This document shows positions 24,601-31,617 of a stretch of DNA of 64,000 nucleotides, in pieces. Below the pieces are notes generated by a model, which was given only the letters and a program-made list of their open reading frames with translations, had not been told where the DNA came from and made no database searches. The translations under genes were made by a program, and so were the position numbers. Source of the stretch: Leguminivora glycinivorella (Eukaryota; Arthropoda; Insecta; Lepidoptera; Tortricidae); the NCBI RefSeq assembly GCF_023078275.1, contig NC_062971.1:5518001-5582000 (forward strand), written 5' to 3'. How positions within the stretch are numbered: the first letter of the stretch is position 1; the number at the start of each line of letters is the position of its first letter.

Positions 24601-27600
24601 CATTATTGTTTGTGCCTTTGACTCTATGTTGAGGTGTCGCTAATTTCTTTTTTAAAACTAAAGAACTAAGATATACATACACAGTTGAATTCGTTTACAT
24701 TTTACACATTTACGCGACGAAATATTTGAACACGCTTTACTTATATATTTATAACACTAGAATCTTACTAGAAACGTTTAGAGGACAGTTAATAAAATAC
24801 TATAAAAATATTATAATTTATAATGAATGAAATATTATAACCGTGTTCAGCTATATTTGCTCACGTTAATGTGTAGATATATGGTTTCTGTTCAGTCAAC
24901 CAATTTGAATCATAGGCCACTGTAGAACCCTTGCACAGTAAACGTCAATGTGACTTATTATGGCAAACAGAATACGGTTTAAATGAGACAGGGTTCTAGA
25001 GTGGCCTAGGATTGAAATAGGTTGACTGTATTGTTGGGTTGTGGTATCACGAGTGGGCTTTCATTACTCGCACGGGCGCACGGTGTGGTCGTCAAACAGG
25101 CGGTTGAGAGACGGTACGCTTATGCTTTGGTAAGGACCAACTTGGCTGGCTTTGTGTGATTTGTCGGGTTTTTTTTTTGTTCGGGTATTAGGCTAGTCGA
25201 AAATAATAAGAAATGGACATAAATTATTCATTAGTGGCACTTTGCAACGAATATTAATTAGTTAAACAATTTACTTATGACACTGTATGATAATTATTTT
25301 TAACATGCGCTGGCTATATACATTCTAGAATCGATCGCAATTTGATAGTAAATAAGGTATTTACATAAACAAAAGTTATATCATACAAAATGCAAAAGAC
25401 CCCGCTACAATAAAAATTACAGTCCTAAATTGAATAGAAGGCTAGAAATGTAGGGTTCTCGAAGGTCGGCAACGCATAAGTGGCTCTCCTGATGTTGCTT
25501 ATTGTTCATGGGCGGCTCGTCTGCTGTTTGCTGCCTATATCATAAAAAAAAAAAAAAGATATCCCTTTCTACAAATATTTAGAAAGTTCCAATGGTAAAT
25601 ATACCTAGTTATTTTCAAAACAAGCTTCAGAAGAATATAGATGAAAAACATATAAATGCAAACTGTAACCTTTGATACAATTACAATTAGGTACTTGATA
25701 CAATTTGATTAGACCAAAACACACAATTATTAATGATAATAGGTACAAACAATATGTACCATCACTCAACCGCTACCATCCTCGAGTATCCAAGCCCTAC
25801 TAACGCACACCACGATCGTAGACGAAACCCGGGCCGTTGCAGAGTGGCGCTCCCGAGCAAGCCGCGGCAATGGCCTACCTAGAACTTGTTCTACGGTGCT
25901 CAACTCAACGGGGACTGCTGAGAGCGGTTCTACATTTTCTCTTCACGTATGAGTACGATGGAGTGAAGTTGATTGACGTCATGCTTAGAAGATTGGACGG
26001 GAACACTCAGGTAAGTTCAATAAGGCGTAAAGCCCTTTAGATGTTGTGGAGTGGCGTTTCAGAGCAGGCTGCGGCGATGGCCTACCTAGAATTTGTTCTA
26101 CGGTGCTCAACTCAACGGGGACTGCTGAGAGCGGTTCTACATTTTCTCTTCACGTATGAGTACGATGTTCTACATTTTCTGGGAACTTCACGTATGAGTA
26201 CGATGTTGTGGAGTGAAGTTGATTGACGTCGATGCTGTTGAGGGCCATTCTACATTTTCTCTTCACGGGTGGAATTGATACGCTTAGAAGACTGGATGGA
26301 AATACGCAGGTTAGTTGTAGTGACGCTTCGGAACAGGCGGCAGCAATGACCTACCTCGATTTTTAACTAAAAATGATTAATCGATTGCAGTACTCATACT
26401 ACCTGTTGTTTAAATGTGAAACTAAATACACTGCTCTTCTATTTGTTTTCTTTTACAATGCGAAGGTTACTAATGGACATCTTTTTTCAGCTCTCCCTAG
26501 TCTCCCTCTCCCTAATGGAGACATTAATCGACCTGAACTGCGAAGACGTCATGATCGAACTAGTCTACAAGTACCTCCAGAAAGGGCACCACCTGCTCAC
26601 CCACCGGCCGACCCCACCCGACCCCGACTCATACAGAGACGCCGCCATGTCTTTCCTAAGTCTTAGCCCTCAGTGCTGCTTCAGGCCTTTAAGCAGAACT
26701 AGGGCTTGGGTAGATGAACTGGCTATGAGTGGCAGGAGAGTATTGGATTTGAAGAGAGATGAAGAAAGAGTGAATGGAGTCCAAGATGGGATCGCTATGA
26801 ACAGTCTAGTGCAGGAAGTCAAGTTTAATTATGGGGTAAGTTCTTTATGCTTCAACACTTACCTAGTATTATTGTAGTGAGGTGGAGAAGGCGATAGCGA
26901 CAAGAACGAGGAGTTTGTGGAAGTTCAGAAAGGTAACTGGTTAGACTTTGACGGACCCTGATTAAGGGCCAGTTGCATCAACCACATTTGACAGACACAT
27001 CATCGTTACGCAGCAGTCGTCTATGGAATTTCCCATACAATAAAATTTAACGAACGCTTTAACGGTGATAGACGGTTTGGTGCAACCGATCCTATACAAT
27101 CAGGCGTTGACTAATATAGAGAGTCAAGTTGATTGACTATAAAGTAAGTTCTTCACTTTTTCATTTATCGCCGATTCCCACTCAGGGAGTCACCAAACGG
27201 TAAACAAAACACACTGATAATTTTCTTCTTTTCGGTTTCCGCTTAGTACCTAATCCCAATTTATACCGAGAACTGGGTATTTCCATACGATTTCTTCGGC
27301 CATACAACATTGTATAAGGCAACAAACTTTGTGTACAATAATGTTTTAATGAGTTAGTTTAATAGTTCCACGGTGACAATAATAGTTGGCATCATTTTCA
27401 CTAAACATTTCCTTCCAGAACCCGAACGACACTCTGTTCGGCAACTACCACGCGTACCTCTGCGACGCTCGGTTCGAGATCGTCTCGCGCGCGCTCGTCT
27501 GCGCACACTGGAGCTCCAAATACGACTCCATCGCCCTCCCGAAGCCCGAGCCCAACAACAACACGAAAGAGACGAGAGGTAAAAAAAAAACGTTTTTTTC

Positions 27601-30600
27601 TGGCTTGAAAAAAAATAAACATGAAAAAAAAAACGTTTTTTTTTTTTTTTTAAATTACGAAAGTACGAAGTCTCAAAATTTTCAATGTAGTTTGCTTTTA
27701 TACGATTTTTTAGAATTAATATTAACTATAAAACGATTTTAATTTAACAACTTTAATTTCTGATTTTATATTATAACATTAAAAATTACTAAATCAGAAC
27801 CGGTAGCATGGTCGCGCGATAAACGATAAAAACATCGGGCCGTCCCTATTGCACTATTTGTAAGTGCGATAGGGACGGCCAGATGTATCATTTATAGCGC
27901 GACCACGATTGCCTGCCTAGTTGGTAGTTATCGCCATTTTTTACCGTTGGCAACACCACCTCTCCACGCTCTACGCCGCATCGGGGATTCCCCAAAAAAT
28001 GTTTGTATTTGGAATGTTTATCGAATTAAAATGTACCTACGTTATTGTTATTGAAACGTTATAAAACGCAAAAAAATCGTTATTATCGTATTATTTCTTC
28101 ATCTGGAAAACACCTTATTTAAAAAAAGACCACGATGCCATGTTTTTTTCATAAATTTGAAAAAAAATCATTTTTTTTCTATTTGCAACCTAGATGAACC
28201 CGTCCCCGCAAAAGAGCAGGACAGCCTCATCTCCAACTGCACCAGCGGCTACGATACTCTAAAAACCAGCGACACCTCAGAAAAAGAACCGCACAGTTTA
28301 ACCTCTTTAAATGAAGCCGATGAACAAGTGAACGGAGAGAAAGACGGCGATAGCCTGATATCGACGGGCAGCGACAGTGATAAGGACGAGGAGTTTGTGG
28401 AGGACTCGTTCAGGATGTGCTTCCTGAAGGTGGACAGGGAGTATGAAGATGTGCCTGTGATCAAGAATTGGGTGGCTGGCGGGAGGGTCAGTCCGGCGTC
28501 ACTTATTGGTGAGTACTTTTTAGGGTTCCGTAGTCACTAGGAACCCTTATAGTTTCGCCATGTCTGTCTGTCCGTCCGTCCGTCCGCGGATAATCTCAGT
28601 AACCGTTAGCACTAGAAAGCTGAAATTTGGTACCAATATGTATATCAATCACGCCGACAAAGTGCAAAAATAAAAAATGGAAAAAAATGTTTTATTAGGG
28701 TACCCCCCCTACATGTAAAGTGGGGGCTGATATTTTTTTTCATTCCAACCCCGACGTGTGATATATTGTTGGATAGGTATTTAAAAATGAATAAGGGTTT
28801 ACTAAGATCGTTTTTTGATAATATTAATATATTCGGAAATAATCGCTCCTAAAGGAAAAAAAAGTGCGTCCCCCCCCTCTAACTTTTGAACCATATGGTT
28901 AAAAAATATGAAAAAAATCACAAAAGTAGAACTTTATATAGACTTTCTAGGAAAATTATTTTGAACTTCATAGGTTCAGTAGTTTTTGAGAAAAATACGG
29001 AAAACTACGGAACCCTACACTGAGCGTGGCCCGACACGCTCTTGGCCGGTTTTTTAGTAGTAATAGTAAACACTTTATTGCACAGAACAAATTACATGTA
29101 CAGTGAATAATTATAATGGTTATGTACAATGTTTTTTATTTGTTAGTCCAGCAACTTCCAAAAAGTTTGTACATTTGGATCACATCTTGATATTGATAAA
29201 ATTGGTAGACTAATATACGCCATGATGTTAAGCAAGATCCACGATGCAGGCAAGTATGGTCGCGCGATAAATGATAAAACATCTGGCCGTCCCTATCGCA
29301 CTATTTCTCAGTTTTATCATTTATCGTGCGACCTTACTTGCCTGGTTTCCCAAAATGTTACAGGTATTAGGTTTAGGTTTGTATGAAATTTTCCTTTTTT
29401 GTTATCGAAAATGTACAGAAATCTGGCGATCCAAATGTACTTACAAAGTTTTTGGGAATTACTCAGTTATTTTCTTGATATTTTATCGGAAAGCTGTTTG
29501 TGGTATACCATGACTACAGGGACCTTGTGCTTCATATGTAATAAGGAATAACGTTCTTACTGCACATTAACGTCCTTGGATCAAATAGAGCTGATTTAAC
29601 CCAGTAGTGACTAGATCGTGCCATGATACTCATTCATCTGCACGAACGTCTGCTTTCATTGCTGAATGATGAATGATGCTGCTGAATGATGAACGTCTGC
29701 TTTCATTTTTATCAACTAGGCAAAGGTATAATTATATTTTCGAATAATTTCGTGACTAGGTTTCACGTTATGTTTTTAGACAATGATTTTTTTTTTGTTC
29801 CTAGGCCCTCTCCTAAGCAGCCTCCTGAAAAAAGCAGCTGCGCTCCTAGAATCAGACGTCCTTAGCAACTGTCTAGTCACGGGATTGCTCGGCAAACTGT
29901 GCGCGGCGCCCTGCGCACTCCTACCCGGCCTTCTGCTACCCCAGCCGCACACGCAGCCCAACGTGCCTTCCTTATACCAGGTACACTTACATACAACATT
30001 ACTACCCTCTCATCAGCAGCCTCCTGGAGAAAGCCACTGCGCTTCTAAGAATCAGACGTTCTTATCAACTACCTTGTGAAAGGACTCGTCGGGAAACTAC
30101 GCGGCGCCTTACCACAGAATATATAATAGTACAAGTACAGAAGGCCCACTGCTTTGATGTTCACGAAATGCCGCCTTTTTAAATGCCTACAAAATTTTTA
30201 CAAAGAACCAGCCGCACGTGCGCAGCGTCGGATGATAGGGTTGCCTATGGATTAAAACGAATTAATTGCTCAGATAAAATTTTATACTATTATATTTAAG
30301 TCTTGGGTACTTTCTTGGGTCTTTCTTGGGTCTTGGGATCTGTCTATACGGAGTTACATGTCTTTGATTAAGTTTAACCCAAAGTTGATATGACGTTGAC
30401 TTTCTTGTATTCAAGGCTGATTGTGATCCTACCGACCGCGCCAGTAAACATCAAGTTTATTCCTTCTTCCAGATACTAAGCAAGCTGCGAGACGAACTAG
30501 ACGATTTGACCAGCGGGTTAGACAATACCGCTGAACTGGTGGACAAAGCGCGCGTGTTTCTAGTTCAGAGAGAACTGCTGTTCGTCAAGAGGACCAACAA

Positions 30601-31617
30601 CGAAGGTACACTAGGAATATTTGGATTCGTAAACACAAACGAAGCAAGACAATTTGCATAATATATAAAAAAACGTGTCAAAAATCTAAGAATCCTGTTA
30701 TTGTATTTTGAGCTGCCCTGAGTTTGCGATAGCATCTGACTTGTAGGACGGAATATATAATAATAGTACAGAAGGCTCACTACTTTGATATTTACAAAAT
30801 GCCGCTTTTAATAATCCTTATCTACATAAACAAACGGACCACACGCGAACAGCCAACATTGAGTTCTATTGCGCCGCGCGAAGGTCGTCACGACTGAATG
30901 GGCCGCGAGTCTGCCGGCATGTACTTGTAGCTCAGTGAAAGACTTGCGGAGTGAGCCGCCCCTGCTTGTAGCTTCAAGAAGTATAACCACTGTTTTGTGC
31001 ACAGGTCCCAGTAACAACAGCAGCCCGCGCGTCGACGAGCCACTACATCGCGGCGAGACCAAACGGCGGAGTCTCAGCACGAGTCTGTCCAACATGTTCG
31101 GGAGACGGTTATCTGGTTAGTCATCATCAGCATCATCATATCAGCCCACTGATGAGCATAGGCCTCTCTTCTAGTACGCCACGCCACTTGTTCTGTGTGT
31201 CTGTTCTAAAGTCCATGAGTAATGTTACTCCCATCTCGATGGGATCTGCAATTTGTTAATGGAGTGCTATTATCGGCAGTGAGACAAGTGATAATACTAA
31301 AAATTAATAAATCTGCTGATCCAATCGACTTTGATTCCAATATGTTATCGGTATTTTTCAAATATTATTCGTATCTATTTTCAGCATCTCCATCACAACC
31401 GCACAGCATCCCGCACTCGACCAACTCGCCCGCCAAACGCCCCGTCTTTACCCAAGAAGCCTACTGGAACCAGTCCATCGCTCTCCGCTCCATCTTCAAC
31501 GCCGTCCTACTAGACGAATGGCTCAAAGAACTAGCGGCCCTCTGCGAAGAACATGCCCTCAGACTCTCCGCTATCAACTATGAAGACGATACTTATTTGA
31601 GAACGGTGGGGTTATGA
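669..31617 (+). CDS. FHIP: FHIP: FTS and Hook-interacting protein (FAM160 family), 3' 14 exons
   Basis: FHIP joins FTS and Hook to form the FHF complex, which links dynein to endosomal cargo. Exons: 669-738, 17926-18010, 18497-18605, 21120-21279, 21598-21734, 22426-22512, 25843-26010, 26491-26835, 27419-27578, 28194-28508, 29805-29980, 30473-30605, 31005-31115, 31385-31617 (TGA). All junctions are GT-AG and in phase, giving about 762 residues once one missing base in exon 21120-21279 is allowed for. Family landmarks: AVRSEELKLFG, FVHREGPKGSAARDALLL, CPVLATGLSGLYS, LNCEDVMIELV, ALRSIFNAVLLDEWLKELAA. Exon 28194-28508 is a Ser/Asp/Glu-rich linker before a conserved C-terminal helical part. The first base, 669, completes a codon begun in an upstream exon outside the window, so the N-terminus is missing. 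The first intron seen (17 kb) is expanded by an LTR element. Family identity is strong; 1A/1B-type paralogy cannot be decided here. Confidence 0.93.
829..866. repeat. TCAGGGAAA direct repeat, left copy
   Basis: A short block with 'atggaaagtcagggaaag' is repeated in direct orientation at 17101-17138. The two copies bracket the LTR element and older flanking sequence. The LTR element appears to have inserted into an earlier repeat carrying this motif. Confidence 0.6.
2413..2752. repeat. Tandem duplication inside LTR, two units of about 170 bp
   Basis: Two adjacent units share 'tctgaagtt.atta', 'aaagcaaaagcttgtacaga', 'accatataattaaca' and 'agacccttggatct' in the same order. They are diverged from each other but present identically in the other LTR (about 15344-15683), so the duplication predates insertion. 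Confidence 0.8.
3038..3045 (-). promoter_or_regulatory. LTR TATA box (left copy)
   Basis: Minus-strand TATATAAG lies about 300 bp inside the 5' end of the LTR and is followed by GC-rich sequence. This fits the U3/R boundary of an LTR promoter. The copy in the transcribing (5') LTR is at 15969-15976. Confidence 0.6.
3343..3354 (-). other. Putative polypurine tract
   Basis: Minus strand reads GTTGGGGGCAAT directly before the LTR start TGTGACG. The position and G-run fit a plus-strand primer site of an LTR element, though the tract is short. Confidence 0.5.
5025..5375. repeat. Cluster of TTACGC motifs
   Basis: The hexamer TTACGC occurs about 11 times on the plus strand in roughly 350 bp of AT-rich DNA, often followed by TAA or C. 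Spacing is irregular, so this is not a simple tandem array, although one block (TTACGCCTTATATGCTCTAA) is directly repeated at about 5240 and 5275. Confidence 0.65.
6760..6830 (-). repeat. tRNA-like SINE head
   Basis: Minus strand contains A-box-like TAGTTCAGTGG and B-box GGTTCGAACCC about 30 bases apart, followed by a CCGG-type closing arm. The folded arms are imperfect and it sits in a transposable element, so I read it as a tRNA-derived SINE or pseudo-tRNA and not a working tRNA gene. Confidence 0.55.
7556..7585. repeat. ACAT microsatellite
   Basis: Short (ACAT)n run of about six units. Similar loose ACAT/CTTA repeats recur at 7375-7400, 7760-7840 and 8400-8510. Confidence 0.8.
10020..10165 (+). 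repeat. Interspersed repeat, family B
   Basis: Contains 'aagtcgcctactggcaagcg', 'cacccatggacactggaaac' and 'gtgcgttgccggcctttaag', followed by a T-run. A diverged copy on the opposite strand lies at 25441-25555 ('ggcaacgcataagtggctct', 'gttcatgggcggctcg'). Confidence 0.6.
10577..10680 (-). repeat. Interspersed repeat, family C
   Basis: Plus strand reads 'tatcccataaagaggtaggc' then 'agagcacatgaactac'. The reverse orientation of the same module is at 62735-62790 ('gctctgcctacccctttatg', 'ggatacaggcgtgattat'). Confidence 0.6.
11255..11545. repeat. GCGGCG-rich low-complexity block
   Basis: A GC-rich island in AT-rich surroundings, built from 'ggcggcgac', 'ggtaggcaaggcg' and 'ggcaggcaagatggcg' repeats. 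It generates the long but compositionally trivial minus-strand frames at 11159-11578. Confidence 0.8.
12103..12178 (-). repeat. tRNA-like sequence
   Basis: Minus strand has A-box-like TGGCTCAGCGG and B-box GAGTTCGAACCTC with tRNA-like spacing, but no convincing paired acceptor stem. It is probably a SINE head or pseudo-tRNA in the LTR element. Confidence 0.5.
12426..12597. repeat. (CAGA)n microsatellite
   Basis: Long interrupted array of CAGA/CATA units. The open frames on both strands here (for example 12397-12612) are products of the repeat. Confidence 0.9.
12624..12930. repeat. Minisatellite, about four units of 65-90 bp
   Basis: Each unit starts ACTCGCTACGCTCGCGGTTC, continues with 'aata' and a variable middle, and ends 'ggtcaaacaacaaacc'. 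Units start near 12624, 12690, 12777 and 12861 and vary in length through internal deletions. Confidence 0.8.
13190..13640 (+). other. Promoter plus first-exon-like block inside the LTR element
   Basis: This stretch looks like the start of an insect gene: CTGTCAGTGTTGCC, then a leader rich in GTGAA/AAGTG words (13440-13575), ATG at 13581 in a good context (aaaATGG), 15 open codons, and a consensus donor AAG|GTTAGT at 13627/13628. The encoded start is MVNHHLLSSNQLNAV, which I do not recognise. It is on the strand opposite to the element's sense. It may be a host 5' end captured by the element; no following exon was found. Confidence 0.3.
13902..13920 (-). other. Putative primer binding site
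   Basis: Minus strand reads TGGTGCCGTGACCAG, starting two to three bases inside the 5' LTR. The TGG start matches the complement of a tRNA CCA end. I cannot name the tRNA with confidence. Confidence 0.55.
13923..16273 (-). repeat. Right LTR (5' LTR of the minus-strand element)
   Basis: Matches 991-3342, with one C fewer in a C-run (near 14724). It carries the working-position TATA box on the minus strand at 15969-15976 and the same internal tandem duplication. It is followed by the target duplication CCAC. Confidence 0.92.
16274..17162. other. Intronic repeat debris right of the LTR element
   Basis: Contains two 'cgcgctcgct(t/g)cgctcgcg' palindromic words (about 16440 and 16685), a 'gacggacagacagacg' block and the right copy of the TCAGGGAAA direct repeat (17101-17138). 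No coding sequence was recognised. Confidence 0.6.
17163..17870 (+). pseudogene. LINE reverse-transcriptase C-terminal fragment (R1-like)
   Basis: A frame at 17227-17640 resembles the region after the RT domain of R1-type LINEs, with KYLGLILDGRW, the thumb-like ALYGAPIWVDAL and 'RGYRTVSFAAATVLA'. A shift near 17600 moves the reading to another frame with RRAAAEF.., LTFHMVQILTGHGSF and SRNVARS, the usual end of such ORFs. It is 5'-truncated, frameshifted and intronic, hence a dead copy. Confidence 0.75.
18121..18260. repeat. Imperfect inverted repeat
   Basis: 'agtaaaacctaggatt' near the left is echoed in reverse complement and direct forms to 18255 ('cagtaaaatactaggttttg'). It may be a decayed MITE in the FHIP intron. 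Confidence 0.35.
19226..19520 (+). repeat. tRNA-headed SINE, family D
   Basis: Contains A-box-like GGTGTAGCGGTT and B-box GGGTTCGATTCCC (19395-19460) and ends in 'aataatttgatttgttccct'. A second, centrally deleted copy lies in reverse at 59465-59567, sharing both ends ('gataccatacactaaagaaa' and 'gggaacaaatcaaatt'). Confidence 0.65.
19952..20089. repeat. Palindromic MITE
   Basis: Terminal inverted repeats of about 43 bp: left begins TACAGTCACCGGCATAAATA, right ends with the near-exact reverse complement (..TTATGTCGATGACTGTA). No coding capacity. Confidence 0.8.
20459..20638 (+). repeat. Helitron-like short element, copy 1
   Basis: Begins TCCATACTTAATATTACAAA, carries 'gtttgtccgtctttcacggc', 'gagtgacataggctactttt' and 'gcgagcgaagccgcggg', and ends AAGCTAG before T. 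The TC start and CTAG end with a GC-rich stem just before it fit a non-autonomous Helitron. Relatives: 22602-22751 (minus), 35231-35404, 39898-40437. Confidence 0.65.
20866..21061 (-). pseudogene. LINE ORF fragment
   Basis: Minus-strand reading contains LVLQELAKRIMYATGDQRVG followed by FLAQRISIAIQHGNATSLLG. I associate this arrangement with retrotransposon polyproteins in insect genomes, but I cannot name the clade. It is a short isolated fragment in the FHIP intron just before exon 21120. Confidence 0.45.
21225..21228 (+). other. One-base deletion site in FHIP exon 4
   Basis: Exon 21120-21279 must carry one more base to be in phase at both ends. Frame 1 gives FVHREGP..LLLCANMSARCP and frame 2 gives QLARCMLEGDTCPVLATG. 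The two join perfectly if the CCCC run at 21225-21228 is read one base longer. The decayed echo of this exon (21339-21476) keeps the longer spacing at the same point. Confidence 0.85.
21339..21476 (+). pseudogene. Decayed echo of FHIP exon 21120-21279
   Basis: Lies 60 bp after the real exon and shares 'cctaaagttcgtccaccg', 'cgacgcgcgacgcc', 'gcgcgaacatgtctgctcgc' and the donor-like AGGTTAGT. Several deletions and in-frame stops (for example TAA soon after 'gaaagg') make it non-coding. Confidence 0.85.
21995..22136 (+). pseudogene. Decayed echo of FHIP exon 21598-21734
   Basis: About 260 bp after the real exon. Shares 'cccgcgga.gttg', 'taccgattgac.gccga', 'acgtgaaccagggcc' and 'ggtggaatt', then a short insertion and loss of the donor. 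Not translatable. Confidence 0.85.
22602..22751 (-). repeat. Helitron-like short element, copy 2 (truncated)
   Basis: Reverse complement begins TATCCATACTAATATTATAA and carries 'gtccgtctttcacgg' and 'gagtgacataggctactttt'. It stops before the GC-rich 3' end, so it is 3'-truncated. Confidence 0.65.
22905..23440 (+). repeat. Interspersed repeat, family E, interrupted by a SINE
   Basis: Shares 'gaggatcgagtattataga', 'actgccatctcttgacac' and 'gctgagcgtaccccaaaggt' with 59898-60135. In this copy a SINE (about 22953-23233) splits it, with AGAGAGTT on both sides. The copy at 59898-60135 shows the uninterrupted form. Confidence 0.8.
22953..23233 (+). mobile_element. tRNA-derived SINE, family F, with inverted head
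   Basis: The body has A-box-like sequence (GGCGCAGTCAGTAGTGACC), B-box GGTTCGAATCCC at about 23034, then 'tttgtgtgatgagcacagat' and an A-rich tail. It is flanked by the direct repeat AGAGAGTT. The first 30 bases contain an inverted copy of the head, forming a hairpin (22967-23008) with the loop GATCGGGT or similar. Other members: 40026-40318 (minus), 43861-44125, and a 3' piece at 56866-56936. Confidence 0.8.
23441..24892. other. FHIP intron sequence, nothing recognised
   Basis: AT-rich intronic DNA with a T-run at 23587-23603. No exon, gene or repeat family was recognised. Confidence 0.6.
24893..25028. repeat. MITE with 38-bp inverted repeats
   Basis: Left arm starts CAGTCAACCAATTTGAATCA; the right arm ends with its near-exact complement (..GGTTGACTG). 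Both arms include 'aggccact.tagaaccc'. No coding sequence. Confidence 0.8.
25441..25555 (-). repeat. Interspersed repeat, family B, diverged copy
   Basis: Carries the reverse complement of the 10020-10165 module, ending in an A-run on the plus strand at about 25545. Lies in the FHIP intron. Confidence 0.5.
26041..26365 (+). pseudogene. Decayed echoes of FHIP exon 25843-26010 (two or three partial copies)
   Basis: Starting 30 bp after the real exon, 26046-26170 repeats it almost exactly (gcctacctagaa.ttgttct, 'caactcaacggggactgctg'). Smaller internal re-duplications of 'ttctacattttct' and 'cacgtatgagtacgatg' follow. A diverged end ('cttagaagactggatg', 'aatacgcag|gttagt') reaches 26315, and a third fragment ('tcggaacaggcggcagcaat') ends at 26365. 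Stops and shifts prevent translation of the whole, although the first copy is open for about 40 codons. Confidence 0.85.
26878..26931 (+). pseudogene. Possible echo of part of FHIP exon 28194-28508
   Basis: 'ggcgatag', then 'aacgaggagtttgtgga' matches the acidic-linker region of exon 28194-28508 (around 28340-28400) with deletions. Unlike the other echoes it lies upstream of its exon. Short, so less certain. Confidence 0.55.
27803..27921. repeat. Palindromic MITE, family G, copy 1
   Basis: Arms 'gcatggtcgcgcgataaa' and reverse; the centre is a snap-back of 'ggccgtccctatcgcact'. Copies at 29243-29343 and 60640-60722. Confidence 0.8.
28521..29054. repeat. Interspersed repeat with inverted ends ('gggttccgtag')
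   Basis: Starts AGGGTTCCGTAGTCACTAGG and ends with CTACGGAACCCT followed by 'gcgtggcccgacacgctctt'. It contains 'gtctgtctgtccgtccgtcc'. This module is common in Lepidoptera to my knowledge. It begins 13 bases after the exon ending at 28508. Confidence 0.65.
29243..29343. repeat. Palindromic MITE, family G, copy 2
   Basis: 'aggcaagtatggtcgcgcga' on the left, 'tcgtgcgaccttacttgcct' on the right. One half of the central 'gtccctatcgcac' stem has been lost. Confidence 0.8.
30004..30111 (+). pseudogene. Decayed echo of FHIP exon 29805-29980
   Basis: Begins 23 bp after the real exon: 'accctctcatcagcagcctc', 'cactgcgcttctaagaatca', 'gacgttcttatcaact', 'gtcgggaaact.cgcggcgcc'. It carries a one-base insertion ('ctaagaatc') and several changes, so it is out of frame. 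Confidence 0.85.
30112..30180 (+). repeat. Interspersed repeat, family A, partial copy
   Basis: Starts CACAGAATATATAATAGTAC like 191-385, but stops after 'aaatgccgcctttt'. Confidence 0.65.
30745..30945 (+). repeat. Interspersed repeat, family A, copy 3
   Basis: Same block order as 191-385, including 'aaacggaccacacgcga' and 'gccgcgcgaaggtcgtca', inside the intron before exon 31005. Confidence 0.7.
31121..31215 (-). repeat. LINE 3'-end fragment
   Basis: Minus strand contains 'gaggcctatgctcatcagtg', 'ggctgatatgatgatg', the same end module as 42858-43012 and (diverged) 62095-62170. Confidence 0.5.

Noticed and set aside
26041..26226. Mutually exclusive alternative exon of FHIP
   Set aside because: The copy is open for about 40 codons but then re-duplicates short pieces and stops; no clean donor in phase. 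The other echoes are clearly frameshifted.
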